NCBI RefSeq assembly: GCF_965138505.1
Contig: NZ_CBCSCO010000003.1
Span: forward strand, 372,001-436,000
Length of the DNA: 64,000 bases
Direction of reading: 5' to 3'
DNA from: Litorimonas haliclonae
GTDB taxonomy: Bacteria; Pseudomonadota; Alphaproteobacteria; Caulobacterales; Maricaulaceae
Made by a program: the position numbers and the translations under genes. This document shows, one piece after another, positions 43,346-52,447 of this stretch. Position 1 is the stretch's first letter; each line of letters starts with the position of its first letter. Under the pieces are notes generated by a model. That model worked only from the letters and a program-made list of their open reading frames with translations. It was not told where the DNA came from and ran no database searches.

Positions 43346-45340
43346 TTAGCCTTTAACCTTTTTGACCGCCATATCGACGATCGCTTCTGTTGTAATACCG
43401 AAATGCGGGAACAGCTCTGCCCCGGGAGCAGAAGCGCCAAAGCTGTCCATACCAATGAAACCGCCATCCCGACCAATTAACGCGTCCCAGCCTTGGCGAA
43501 TGCCGGCTTCGACGACAATTTTCGGGAGGTCTTTTCCAAGCACTGAGCGAATATAACTCTCATCCTGTTCAAGAAACACGTCCAGACACGGCATGGAAAC
43601 AACTCGAGCAGAGACGCCCTGCTCCGCGAGTGCCTCATGAGCTTCTTGCGCCAAATGAACTTCAGAGCCTGAGGCAATAAGAACTATATCGTCAGCTCCC
43701 TTCCCGGGCGTGAGGACATACCCGCCTCTTTCGCACATATTTTTCGTCGCATCATCGCGAACAGCCGGAACATTTTGACGAGTCAAAGCCAAAATAGACG
43801 GTCCAATTTTACGGCGGACGGCCAATTCCCAACATTCCGCCACTTCCAGCGCATCTGCCGGACGGTATGTAAACGTATTCGGGATCGCCCGAAGAGAAGC
43901 CAAATGCTCTACCGGTTGATGGGTTGGGCCATCTTCGCCTACACCAATAGAATCATGGGTTGCGACGTAAATCGTCTGAATTTCCATTAGCGCCGCCAAA
44001 CGGACTGAAGGGCGGCAATAGTCCATAAAGACCATGAAAAGGCCTGAATAGGGTATAACTCCGCCATGAAGGGCGAGACCGTTCATACACGCCGCCATGC
44101 CGTGCTCGCGAACGCCGTAATTGATATAGCGCCCGGCATAATCTCCGGCCTGTATCTCTTGAGAGGTCGCTGAGGTTTTCGTCTTATTTGAACCTTCAAG
44201 ATCCGCCGAACCGGATATCATGTCCGTCAGCGCTTCCGTCAGTGGTCCAAGCGCTTTGTTTGACGACACGCGTGTCGCCATGGTCGGTTTATCTTGCGCG
44301 ACAGAATCCTTATAAGCTTGGTATTTATCGAGCCAGCCTTCGTTCAATTCGCCAGACATAGCGCGGTTGAATTCTGCAGCGTGCTCTGAATTCTGCAACC
44401 GATCGGCCCATTCCTTGTGAGCTTTTTGACCTTCTTGGCCAGGCTTTTTCCACATTTCATAGACGTCGTCTGGAATTTCAAAAGCGCCGTGAGACCAACC
44501 ACGAGCTTCACGAGTGGCGGCAATTTCATCCGCCCCCAACGGAGAGCCATGAGCTTTATTGGTTCCCTCCTTATTAGGCGCGCCTTTGCCGATGGCTGTC
44601 TTACAGGCAATCATTGTGGGCTTATCAGATTTCTGTGCTTCACTAAGAGCACTCTCGACCTGATCCGCGTCATGCCCGTCAATTTCGATCACTTTCCAAC
44701 CTGACGCCTCGAATCGTTTTTTCTGGATAGTGGAATCGGACAGAGAGACTGGTCCATCAATCGTGATATTGTTATCATCCCACAAAACAGTCAGGCGATT
44801 AAGCTTCAGATGTCCGGCGAGAGAGATGGCTTCTTGTGAAATCCCTTCCATCAAACAACCGTCCCCTGCAATCACATAGGTTCTGTGATCAACAAGGTCG
44901 TCGCCATATCGAGCATTGAGATGACGTTCGGCCAAGGCAAACCCGACGGCATTTGAAATTCCTTGTCCCAACGGACCGGTTGTCGTCTCGACCCCTGGCA
45001 CGTGTCCATATTCGGGATGTCCCGCAGTGATAGATCCCAACTGACGGAAATTTTTGATCTGATCCATTGTGACGGCTTCATATCCAGTCAAGTGAAGCAA
45101 GCTGTAGATCAGCATAGACCCGTGACCGGCCGAAAGAATAAATCGATCCCGATCCGCCCAATTCGGATCGGCGGGATCAAACTTCAAAAATTTGGAAAAC
45201 AACACTGTCGCCGCATCAGCCATACCCATTGGCATGCCGGGATGGCCGGAATTGGCCTTCTCAACCGCGTCCATGGAAAGAGCTGCGATCGCATTGGACA
45301 TATCCCGATGTTCTTGCTGAGATTTTGATAGGTCAGTCAT
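43346..45340 (-). CDS. tkt: Transketolase
   Basis: A 664-residue ThDP enzyme of the pentose-phosphate/Calvin network. The pyrophosphate domain has NSGHPGMPMGMAD near residue 30, GPLGQGISNAVG and GDGCLMEGISQEA with LWDDNNITIDG as the metal-ThDP motif. The pyrimidine domain has the glutamate region YINYGVREHGMAA, and HDSIGVGEDGPTHQPVEH lies in the substrate region. ATG 45340 was chosen (MTDLSK); the longer start adds nothing conserved. It precedes the DUF442 gene. Confidence 0.95.
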   Translation of the reverse strand: MTDLSKSQQEHRDMSNAIAALSMDAVEKANSGHPGMPMGMADAATVLFSKFLKFDPADPNWADRDRFILSAGHGSMLIYSLLHLTGYEAVTMDQIKNFRQLGSITAGHPEYGHVPGVETTTGPLGQGISNAVGFALAERHLNARYGDDLVDHRTYVIAGDGCLMEGISQEAISLAGHLKLNRLTVLWDDNNITIDGPVSLSDSTIQKKRFEASGWKVIEIDGHDADQVESALSEAQKSDKPTMIACKTAIGKGAPNKEGTNKAHGSPLGADEIAATREARGWSHGAFEIPDDVYEMWKKPGQEGQKAHKEWADRLQNSEHAAEFNRAMSGELNEGWLDKYQAYKDSVAQDKPTMATRVSSNKALGPLTEALTDMISGSADLEGSNKTKTSATSQEIQAGDYAGRYINYGVREHGMAACMNGLALHGGVIPYSGLFMVFMDYCRPSVRLAALMEIQTIYVATHDSIGVGEDGPTHQPVEHLASLRAIPNTFTYRPADALEVAECWELAVRRKIGPSILALTRQNVPAVRDDATKNMCERGGYVLTPGKGADDIVLIASGSEVHLAQEAHEALAEQGVSARVVSMPCLDVFLEQDESYIRSVLGKDLPKIVVEAGIRQGWDALIGRDGGFIGMDSFGASAPGAELFPHFGITTEAIVDMAVKKVKG

Positions 45341-45559
45341 GATAGTCCTTGTTGAAGTCCGTTCGACGCTACGAGTCACATTTTCCCGCGCACCCTGTCA
45401 CAATTTGTCGGTATGTGCCAGATGCGGCCTCGCGGTAAATGGATTAGATAGCGCTGTCAATTCTCGCCTTGTCCACAGATATACACCTGATAAAACACCA
45501 CTTATCCAATTTGAATAAGTTTCCTCCGAAAGACTTTATAGATAACGGCGACGCTGAGG

Positions 45560-47440
45560 TTAAAGACCCGCAGCCGTTGCAGCATGGAATGTGATGCCCG
45601 CCGCCACATAGGCCAGAACAAAGAGATAGGCGAAAGCAAAGAACGGCCATTTCCAACTATTCGTTTCTTTCCGAATAATCGCAAATGTCGACAGACATTG
45701 CGGCGCAAAAACAAACCAAGCTAAAAAGGCAAGCGCCGTCGGAAGCGACCAAGCAGATTGCAACATAGTTCCAAGGCCATCTACGTCCTCTTCGCCCAAA
45801 GAGTAAATCGTTGCAAGTGAGCCAACGGCAACCTCCCTCGCCGCCATGGCGGGAATCAGGCTGATTGCAATCTCAAGGTTAAAACCAATAGGAGCTAAAA
45901 GCGGTTCTAGAACGCTGCCGACTTTCCCGGCGAAGGTCTCACGGATGGATGTCGCATTCGACGGATAACTCGCAAGGAACCAAATCAGAATGGAAGCTGG
46001 TAAGATGATACGGCCCGCGCGAGACATAAATATAGCCGCCCGATCCCACAAACCTTGGAGATAGTCTTTGAAGACCGGCATCTTATAGCTAGGCAATTCA
46101 ATCAGCAGACTGGAAGATTCTCCGCGCGTGAGGGTTTTTTTAAAGACCAACGCCATTATCATGGCAAATATGATGCCTGAAATAACAAGACCAAATGCGA
46201 CGACGCCTTGAAGGTTAAATACGCCAACCTTCTCGTCTGGAATAAAAGCTCCGATAATCAGAAAGTAAACTGGCCAGCGTGCAGAACAGGTCATGAGCGG
46301 AGCGATCATGATTGTGGTCAGACGATCTCGTTCTTGTTCAATTGTCCGCGCGGCCATAATGCCCGGAATAGCGCATGCAAAACTGGACAAAAGCGGAATG
46401 AAGGCGCGGCCATTTAGACCGACCTTTGACATCAGCGTGTCTACGAGAAACGCCGCACGGGCCATATAGCCCGAAGCCTCCAGTAACAGAATAAAAGCAA
46501 AGAGTATCACGATCTGGGGCAGAAAAACGATCACACTTCCGACGCCGGCAATAATGCCGCTACTGATGAGAGATTGAACCCACCCGCTTGGGATGACGCT
46601 TTCTACAACCGCTTGAAGCCAAGCAAAGCCTGCTTCGATGCCCTCGATCATAGGCGCCGACCAAGAGTAAACGGCTTGGAACATTAAAAAGAGAATGCCG
46701 AAAAGCAGCAACAACCCCAAAACGGGGTTCATGACGAATTGGTCGATTCGTTGAGTAAAGGTTTCGACCTTTCTCACTCGCTTGACTGTCGTAGCGGTAA
46801 TCGCCCTCGCTTGAGCTTGTAAATCTTTAAGCTCACCTTTGGCTCGCGATGGCAAGTCAGCTTTACCTGCCAGAACATCCCCTGACCAAGCATCCAAAAA
46901 TTGAATCAGTGCCCCGCGTCCTGACGCCCTAACAGCAACACAGGAAATCACGGTGACGCCAAGCTTTTCTTCAAGCTGGGCAATATCAATGGTCATGCCG
47001 TCCCGAGCGGCCATGTCCATCATATTCAAAACCAAAACGATCGGCAGACCATGCTGTTTGGCTTGTAATATATTATGGAGGTGAGTGGAGATATGAGAAG
47101 CGTCCATCATAAAGACGAGAGCATCCGGAGCCCTTTGACCCTCAAGATTTCCTCGAACGGCATCCAACGCGACCCTTTCGTCCATAGAGTGTCCGCAATC
47201 GCCGTAAACGCCTGGAAGATCCAAAAGTTCTACATTTTGCCCGCTTGGTAATTCAAAATGCCCAACACGATATTCAACCGTCACCCCGGGGTAATTTGCA
47301 ATTTTCGCTCGGCCGCCTGTCAGAGCATTGAATAATGAGGTTTTCCCACAATTAGGCGCTCCCAACAGAGCAAGCCGCAAGGTTTTGTCTGCAAAAATGG
47401 GCGTAACCACTCCGCTCTCAGGCGATGTAACCGTATCCAT
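45560..47440 (-). CDS. feoB: Ferrous iron transport protein B
   Basis: A 626-residue Fe2+ transporter. The N-terminal G domain has GAPNCGKTSLFNALTGG (G1), DLPGVYG (G3) and LNMMD (G4). The membrane part has two Gate domains, with PQIVILFAFILLLEASGYMARAAF and the GFNLEIAISLIPAMAAREV region. It is shorter than the E. coli form, as is common in alphaproteobacteria. feoA lies 2 nt upstream; no feoC is seen. Confidence 0.95.
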   Translation of the reverse strand: MDTVTSPESGVVTPIFADKTLRLALLGAPNCGKTSLFNALTGGRAKIANYPGVTVEYRVGHFELPSGQNVELLDLPGVYGDCGHSMDERVALDAVRGNLEGQRAPDALVFMMDASHISTHLHNILQAKQHGLPIVLVLNMMDMAARDGMTIDIAQLEEKLGVTVISCVAVRASGRGALIQFLDAWSGDVLAGKADLPSRAKGELKDLQAQARAITATTVKRVRKVETFTQRIDQFVMNPVLGLLLLFGILFLMFQAVYSWSAPMIEGIEAGFAWLQAVVESVIPSGWVQSLISSGIIAGVGSVIVFLPQIVILFAFILLLEASGYMARAAFLVDTLMSKVGLNGRAFIPLLSSFACAIPGIMAARTIEQERDRLTTIMIAPLMTCSARWPVYFLIIGAFIPDEKVGVFNLQGVVAFGLVISGIIFAMIMALVFKKTLTRGESSSLLIELPSYKMPVFKDYLQGLWDRAAIFMSRAGRIILPASILIWFLASYPSNATSIRETFAGKVGSVLEPLLAPIGFNLEIAISLIPAMAAREVAVGSLATIYSLGEEDVDGLGTMLQSAWSLPTALAFLAWFVFAPQCLSTFAIIRKETNSWKWPFFAFAYLFVLAYVAAGITFHAATAAGL

Positions 47441-47442
47441 GA

Positions 47443-47727
47443 TTAGGCGACGCGGGTTACGCGGGCGGATTTGATATCGATGGGACTAGATGAGCTCTCA
47501 ACAAGCTCAAGCGTGATAGCTGAGGCGTCGGAGCGGCGAAGCGCTATGATAGCCCCGTTCAACCGGACAGATATTGGGTTTCTATTGAAAAGACCAAAGT
47601 GCAAGGCTTCTATATTATCGCCTTCTGCGAAGCCGATTTCACGCAAACGCGTTTCCAAATCTTTGTTATCGCAGGAAAAGCCCGTGATTTTAGCGGGCGT
47701 TTTTCGTTTTAGCTTATCAAGTGTCAT
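47443..47727 (-). CDS. feoA: FeoA domain protein
   Basis: A 94-residue SH3-like protein that supports FeoB. It has ITGFSCDNKDLETRLREIGFAEGDNIEAL, then NPISVRLNGAIIALRRSDASAI, the usual FeoA pattern. ATG 47727 was chosen because the family starts just before LDKLKR and AAGGGG precedes it; a longer open frame to 47937 runs through the tRNA-Phe gene and cannot be coding. It is coupled to feoB with a 2-nt gap. Confidence 0.9.
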   Translation of the reverse strand: MTLDKLKRKTPAKITGFSCDNKDLETRLREIGFAEGDNIEALHFGLFNRNPISVRLNGAIIALRRSDASAITLELVESSSSPIDIKSARVTRVA

Positions 47728-47910
47728 GCCCCTTAGTAATGCGAACAATTCTGAAATCAAAGGAAAAGCACATAATGTTAGCGGAATTTGCTGGCCTAGA
47801 AATCGCGTCCATTTTTTCCTGTTTTTTGCCTGTTTTGGGCATGGACACGCAAAACCCCTTTCCCTATAAGGCGCTTCGCTTCGGCTCCTATGATTTATTA
47901 TAGAGCCCGG

Positions 47911-47986
47911 GCCCGAATAGCTCAGTTGGTAGAGCAACGGATTGAAAATCCGTGTGTCCCTGGTTCAAATCCAGGTTCGGGCACCA
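47911..47986 (+). tRNA. tRNA-Phe (anticodon GAA)
   Basis: A 76-nt plus-strand cloverleaf. The acceptor GCCCGAA pairs with TTCGGGC, the anticodon stem ACGGA/TCCGT holds TTGAAAA with anticodon GAA, the T-arm CCTGG/CCAGG holds TTCAAAT, and CCA is encoded. Confidence 0.96.
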
Positions 47987-48081
47987 TTTCTCTTTTAAGC
48001 CTAATTTTCACAGATTTTGCGGCGGCCCCGACCTTATAGCTGCGCAATAACAGCCTCGTGACTGGTTTCGCAGGCCAGAAT

Positions 48082-48543
48082 ATGGAAGAAGATAATATGG
48101 TTTTAAAAAATAAATCCTTGGGACTGCTTGGATTAATCCTAATCGGTTTCTTCGTCGCCTCCTTCCCAACCGATTCTGTTGCACAAGATGAAACCCCTCA
48201 ATCACCCGAAAGTACCGCATTTTCTCACAACTTCACCAAAAAGCACTATACAATTGGCGGAGAAGCAAAGGTCTTAAAGACGCAAACTGGGACAGAAATT
48301 GTCTTTAGCGATAATTTTGAAACCCGTAGCGGCCCAGATTTGAAAGTCTATCTTTCAAGATTGTCCATTTCAGAGTTAGAAGATACGACTGTTACGCCGA
48401 ACAGTGTGAAAATTGGGGTCCTTAAATCCAGACAGGGCACGCAAAGCTATGTGATCCCGGATGACCTCTCACTGGAAAATTATAAAAGTGTGGTGATTCA
48501 TTGCGAAGCTTTTTCTAAGCTTTGGGGTGGTTTCGACTTATAA
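48082..48543 (+). CDS. Exported DM13-domain protein
   Basis: A 153-residue protein with a signal peptide (LGLLGLILIGFFVASF, cleavage near SVAQ). A DM13 domain follows: FETRSGPDLKVYLSR and, near the end, IPDDLSLENYKSVVIHCEAFSKLWGGFDL with one conserved Cys. DM13 domains are thought to take part in extracellular redox or electron-transfer processes. ATG 48082 was chosen; ATG 48097 is nearly as good. It is monocistronic, between tRNA-Phe and the GDPD-like gene. Confidence 0.82.
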   Translation: MEEDNMVLKNKSLGLLGLILIGFFVASFPTDSVAQDETPQSPESTAFSHNFTKKHYTIGGEAKVLKTQTGTEIVFSDNFETRSGPDLKVYLSRLSISELEDTTVTPNSVKIGVLKSRQGTQSYVIPDDLSLENYKSVVIHCEAFSKLWGGFDL

Positions 48544-48614
48544 AACAAGTTCGGAGCGCCCCCGCACCGTATTTCTTTTGTCTCTAAATCAAGCCGTGCT
48601 ATCAAAAACCTGTA

Positions 48615-49424
48615 ATGGATTTTTCAAAGCTTATATCTCATAGATTCAGAGGCTTTTCTGAGTTTGAAAATTCTCTCGAAGGACTAAATAGCGCCTTAAG
48701 CTTCGGTGTCCGCCAAATAGAATTCGACATTCGTCTGGCCCGCTGCGGCACCCCAATGATTTATCATGATGAAACCGCCCGCGACGGTTCTGGGAAATCT
48801 CGTTATTTATGCCAGATCATGGCCCGAGATTTTGCGAAGACAGGTGGCGATTTCTCCCACATGCCTACGGCTGAGCAGCTCTTCTCAGATATTGCCCGAC
48901 ATCCCCATAAAGACTGTGCTTTACTTATTGATATAAAAGATGCTGGCGTGGAGACGGCGCTTTACGCATTAGCCAAGTCATTTGGACTGGCAAATAGAAT
49001 CATTTGGGTGTCTTGGCTCCCGGAAGTTCTCTATGCCATGAACGATATTGAAGCAGGCCAATCACTTTGTTTTAGCCATTGGTGCCGGCGGCCCGGCCGG
49101 TGGACGCGGGCCATTCATCATGTTTTCTCTGCGGACAAAGGCCACATAGAACGGCCAAGTCGTAGGGTAGTTGTCGGGGAACGCTCGGGTTGGTTTGTGG
49201 ACGGAGCGGTGCGGGGCGATTTAAGAAGAATACTGACCCATGTTTGTGTGCCGGCCAATCAAATTTGGCCTGACCTCGTAACGCAATATCAAATAGACGG
49301 CATTCAGGTCAGCGCGTTTTCTTATACAAGAAAAAAAGCAATTGAGTCGGAAAGCAAACGCTTAAAGCTAGACGCGTATTTTATTGATAACAAAATACTT
49401 TTTGAAGAATTTAAGCCCCGCTAG
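48615..49424 (+). CDS. Glycerophosphodiester phosphodiesterase-like protein
   Basis: A 269-residue TIM-barrel GDPD relative. The catalytic His-Arg at the N-terminus (ISHRFRGFSEFENSLEG), the metal glutamate/aspartate in IEFDIRLA, and the second His in MIYHDETARDG are all present. The later LLIDIKD is in the expected place. The HRG motif carries an insertion (HRFRG). The family hydrolyses glycerophosphodiesters to glycerol-3-phosphate and an alcohol. No signal peptide is visible, so it is cytoplasmic. Its stop overlaps the yacG stop on the other strand. Confidence 0.82.
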   Translation: MDFSKLISHRFRGFSEFENSLEGLNSALSFGVRQIEFDIRLARCGTPMIYHDETARDGSGKSRYLCQIMARDFAKTGGDFSHMPTAEQLFSDIARHPHKDCALLIDIKDAGVETALYALAKSFGLANRIIWVSWLPEVLYAMNDIEAGQSLCFSHWCRRPGRWTRAIHHVFSADKGHIERPSRRVVVGERSGWFVDGAVRGDLRRILTHVCVPANQIWPDLVTQYQIDGIQVSAFSYTRKKAIESESKRLKLDAYFIDNKILFEEFKPR

Positions 49425-49585
49425 GCATCATTTACAGGGGCGGGCGCAACTTCCTCTGTCGGAATGGAGTAGCCGCCTTTTAGCCAACGCCCCAAATCAA
49501 TATCGGCGCAACGCTTTGAGCAAAAAGGGTGAAAGTCTTCAGTCGATTCTTTCTTTTTGCATATCGGACACAGTGCTTTCGCCAT
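49421..49585 (-). CDS. yacG: DNA gyrase inhibitor/zinc-binding protein YacG
   Basis: A 54-residue zinc-ribbon protein. The two Cys pairs are in CPICKKK and FCSKRCADIDLGRWL, followed by GGYSIP. E. coli YacG binds GyrB and inhibits gyrase. It follows the rng-like gene by 6 nt, the conserved infA-maf-rng-yacG order. Its end overlaps the GDPD-like gene by 4 nt in convergent orientation. Confidence 0.92.
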   Translation of the reverse strand: MAKALCPICKKKESTEDFHPFCSKRCADIDLGRWLKGGYSIPTEEVAPAPVNDA

Positions 49586-49591
49586 AATGCC

Positions 49592-50614
49592 TTACCTATC
49601 CGCCTGAATCGAAAACCCGTCACGGCTTTGGGTTTTAATCGTGTAGCGAGGTCCAATCCGATCGTTCAAATCAGTTTCCCAGTCGATTAACTTTGAGCCC
49701 AGCCAGTCGTTTATCTCTTTTGAAACCGTTAGAGAAAACTGCGCCCCCTTATTTTCGGAAGCTTCTTTTACCAATTGCCGCAAGGCTCGAAGAGATTTGG
49801 TTTCAACCGTCGGCTCCCCGAAGCGGTCATTCAACACCGAATCCAAAGAGGGGTAATCGAGTGACCGGGTTAACTCTACACATCCAAAGCGAGAGAGCGG
49901 CGCGACCTTCACAATAGCGGGGTCGGCTTCAAAAGCTCGTTCTACCGCTTTGAAAAGTTGATTTCGCTGGCGCGTCTGACGCAAATTAGGAAAATCAATT
50001 ACAACTAATCCCCCCAAACCTCGCAAACGTAATTGGTGCGCAATGAGCTCTGCTGCAGCTAAACTAACATCCAGAGCTGTTTTCCCCTGCCCTTTATCAA
50101 CATCTATGGCGAGCAAGGCTTGGGTCTGGTCGAACGTCACCGCCCCTCCCCCTTTGAGAGCGATTTGACGTTCTGTGACCTCATCCATGACGGAGACCGT
50201 CGCCTCATCAAAGGTGATACCTTTGAACCGATCAGAAAGACGCGTTTTCAAATCAATCTTTGTGACCGGCCCCGGCTTCCCGCTCTCAGCAGGTTTGGAA
50301 AATCGAAGTGTCGCTTCTTTCCCGTTCAGAGGGGGACGCAATACAGACACTTCCAATAGCTGACCTTCCGTCACTTTCGGCATTGTTCGATTGTTGGTGA
50401 AGCTCAGGAATCCGCTGTTGGAGCCTCCGAGGTCGACAAAGGCTCCGTTCAATGAAGGCTCTAAATTTGCGATCCGCCCCAGGTAAACATCCCCTGACTG
50501 CGGAACAGATATCTGGCTCTCTCGCTCCAAGTGAAGTTCAACCAAACGGCGGCCTTCATAGACGGCGGCGCGAGTTTCCCCGATTGCCTTTTCCAGCACG
50601 GCGCGGTGTTTCAT
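49592..50614 (-). CDS. rng: Ribonuclease E/G family protein (short form)
   Basis: A 340-residue protein related to RNase E/G. The S1-like N-terminus is present (SGDVYLGRIANLEPSLNGAFVDLGGSNSGFLSF), and the catalytic core shows LLAIDVDKGQGK and GGLVVIDFPNLRQTRQRNQ with metal-binding aspartates. It is shorter than E. coli RNase G (489 aa), as usual for this alphaproteobacterial paralogue, and lacks a clear zinc-link Cys pair. The ATG overlaps the maf stop by 4 nt. Its role in RNA processing is inferred. Confidence 0.85.
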   Translation of the reverse strand: MKHRAVLEKAIGETRAAVYEGRRLVELHLERESQISVPQSGDVYLGRIANLEPSLNGAFVDLGGSNSGFLSFTNNRTMPKVTEGQLLEVSVLRPPLNGKEATLRFSKPAESGKPGPVTKIDLKTRLSDRFKGITFDEATVSVMDEVTERQIALKGGGAVTFDQTQALLAIDVDKGQGKTALDVSLAAAELIAHQLRLRGLGGLVVIDFPNLRQTRQRNQLFKAVERAFEADPAIVKVAPLSRFGCVELTRSLDYPSLDSVLNDRFGEPTVETKSLRALRQLVKEASENKGAQFSLTVSKEINDWLGSKLIDWETDLNDRIGPRYTIKTQSRDGFSIQADR

Positions 50615-51180
50615 GTTCCAATTCCGTAAAATCGAAGAAGGTTTCGGGTTTCTGTCAGAGGCAGGCCAACGACATTCGAATATGATCCGGAGAGGGACTG
50701 AATGAAACTCTCGGCATAGCCTTGTATACCATACCCCCCGGCTTTCCCGCGCCACTCTTCGGACTCAATATAAATTTCCCTCTCACGCTCCGACAGCCGC
50801 TTCACCTTCACACGGGTTTCTACAACGCGGCTCTGCAAGCCTTGGTCAGGAGAATGTACCGCAATGCCTGTGAAGACGCGGTGCGCGCGCCCGGAGAGTA
50901 AATCGAGGCATTGCTCGGCTTCCGCTTCAGTCTCAGTTTTAGGTAAAATACGCCGTCCGACCCCAACAACCGTATCAGCGGCGAGAATGATAGCATTTGC
51001 TTCTATATCAGCGATGGCCTGGCACTTCTCATTTGCGAGCCGTCTGGCATGAGGCCCCGGTAATTCGCCGGGGATCGGGTCTTCATTGATGTCTGCCGGA
51101 ATCACGTCATCCGGCGTCAAATAAATTTGCTTGAGTAAAGAGAGTCGCCTGGGCGACGCGCTTGCCAAAATGAAGCGCAT
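50611..51180 (-). CDS. maf: Maf family nucleotide pyrophosphatase
   Basis: A 189-residue Maf protein. It has the N-terminal LASASPRRLSLLKQI, HARRLANEKCQAIAD, the AADTVVGVGRRILPKTETE metal/substrate site and AHRVFTGIAV, with GKAGGYGIQGYAESFIQSLSG-type C-terminal motif. It hydrolyses non-canonical or modified NTPs, and in E. coli relatives dTTP/UTP. It is between infA and rng in the conserved order. Confidence 0.93.
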   Translation of the reverse strand: MRFILASASPRRLSLLKQIYLTPDDVIPADINEDPIPGELPGPHARRLANEKCQAIADIEANAIILAADTVVGVGRRILPKTETEAEAEQCLDLLSGRAHRVFTGIAVHSPDQGLQSRVVETRVKVKRLSEREREIYIESEEWRGKAGGYGIQGYAESFIQSLSGSYSNVVGLPLTETRNLLRFYGIGT

Positions 51181-51186
51181 ATCGGT

Positions 51187-51405
51187 TTATTTGAAGCGAT
51201 AAGTAATACGACCTTTAGTCAGGTCATAAGGTGTCATTTCGACAGTAACGCGGTCACCTGCCAATACACGAATACGGTTTTTACGCATGCGTCCTGCAGT
51301 GTGGGCAATGATCTCGTGATCATTGACGAGTTTTACGCGAAATGTCGCGTTGGGGAGAAGTTCGACAACTTCACCCTCAAACTCAAGTAGTTCTTCTTTA
51401 GCCAA
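51187..51405 (-). CDS. infA: Translation initiation factor IF-1
   Basis: A 72-residue OB-fold protein that binds the 30S A-site. The segments KEELLEFEGEVVELLPNATF, HTAGRMRKNRIRVLAGDRV and TVEMTPYDLTKGRITYRFK are the universal IF-1 sequence. It is followed 6 nt later by maf. Confidence 0.98.
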   Translation of the reverse strand: MAKEELLEFEGEVVELLPNATFRVKLVNDHEIIAHTAGRMRKNRIRVLAGDRVTVEMTPYDLTKGRITYRFK

Positions 51406-51499
51406 ATCAAGTCCTTTTTCTTAGTTTGCCTGCTCATTCAGAGCGTTATTACCCTGCGTATATAGGGGGTTTTTACAAATATCATAGGTTTTATTGCGG

Positions 51500-51934
51500 T
51501 TATTTGGCGTCAGACGGCCCAAAATGGCGCGAGATTCGGTTTTTGATGAGATCTCTCATAGCCCGGTAACTATCCATCATAGCCCGAACATCCAGTGATC
51601 CTGCCCCGGGGTCAGGTAGCGGCCAGTTGAGGACTTCCGTGTCATTGCCCTCGAAATAACTTTGAGCAGCGTGAAAGGCTTGCGGCGTAAAAGCAATGAC
51701 AACATCAATATTTTCAGGCTTGTAATCCTGCAACACGGTCGGCTCATGATCGCTGACATCTATACCGATTTCAGCCATGATGGTTTCAACCATTTGCTCT
51801 TTATCCCCTTGCGCAAGGCCGCACGATTCCACGCGCTCTACACTCGGATAGAGCTTGCGCATGAGCCCCTCCGCAATGGGAGAACGCACCATGTTCATCT
51901 GGCAAACAAAGAGGATAGAGTTAGGAAGCGCCAT
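51500..51934 (-). CDS. Low-molecular-weight protein tyrosine phosphatase
   Basis: A 144-residue LMW-PTP/arsenate-reductase-fold protein. The P-loop is VCQMNMVRSPIAEG with Cys11 and Arg17 (C-x5-R-S). The general acid Asp lies in WPLPDPGAGSLD near the C-terminus, as in true phosphatases. The second P-loop Cys of many eukaryotic forms is replaced by Val. It is between UPF0262 (2 nt away) and infA, the conserved alphaproteobacterial order. Confidence 0.88.
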   Translation of the reverse strand: MALPNSILFVCQMNMVRSPIAEGLMRKLYPSVERVESCGLAQGDKEQMVETIMAEIGIDVSDHEPTVLQDYKPENIDVVIAFTPQAFHAAQSYFEGNDTEVLNWPLPDPGAGSLDVRAMMDSYRAMRDLIKNRISRHFGPSDAK

Positions 51935-51936
51935 AA

Positions 51937-52437
51937 TTAAGTCCGTCTATGTAGGGCGCATATAAGCGTGAATAAGCGTCGTGAGGTATTAAAATCTACC
52001 TCAATAGAGTTTCGCAGTCCGTCTGTTAACATACGGGATCCCTCATTATGCAGGCCCCGGCGACCCATATCAATCGCCTCAATTTGAGCCGACGTCGACG
52101 TTCGAATCGCGTTGTGGTAGTTTTCGCAAATCATAAAATAGTCTTTGATAACCCGGCGAAACGGTACAAGAGATAATTTATATTCTCCCCTATCCCCGCC
52201 ATTGGTTCGAGACACGTCTATTATCAGCCGCTTTCCATCTGCGAGAGATAGCCGGACGAGATAGGGGCCACGCGGGCTGTCCAAAGGTCGAAACACATTT
52301 TCTTCCAACAGGTCAAAAATCGCGACGCGGCGTTCATGCTGCATTTCAACAGAGCTGACGGGCAGACTCTCGTCATCAATATGCAGCTCAGAGATATAAT
52401 GCTCTTCGGCGGGGTCGATATTTGACTCGTCGTTCAA
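51937..52437 (-). CDS. UPF0262 family protein
   Basis: A 166-residue conserved protein of unknown function, restricted mostly to alphaproteobacteria. Family features are MQHERRVAIFDLLEENVF, GPYLVRLSLADG, LSLVPFRRVIKDYFMICENYHNAI and a helical C-terminus. The start is TTG at 52435-52437; AGG lies 9 nt upstream and the family begins nearby. In many relatives hisD lies directly upstream; here only 10 nt separate it from DUF2948. Confidence 0.87.
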   Translation of the reverse strand: MNDESNIDPAEEHYISELHIDDESLPVSSVEMQHERRVAIFDLLEENVFRPLDSPRGPYLVRLSLADGKRLIIDVSRTNGGDRGEYKLSLVPFRRVIKDYFMICENYHNAIRTSTSAQIEAIDMGRRGLHNEGSRMLTDGLRNSIEVDFNTSRRLFTLICALHRRT

Positions 52438-52447
52438 ACACTCATGC

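Noticed and set aside
47721..47903. 60-residue plus-strand open frame before tRNA-Phe
   Set aside because: No ribosome site, no recognisable motif, and it overlaps the feoA start; more likely the leader and promoter region.
47728..47937. Upstream extension of feoA to 47937, giving 164 residues
   Set aside because: It runs through the tRNA-Phe gene on the opposite strand and has no family similarity; the FeoA domain begins after ATG 47727.
49384..49587. 67-residue plus-strand frame over yacG
   Set aside because: It is antisense to YacG, whose two Cys pairs and DIDLGRWL motif are clear on the minus strand.
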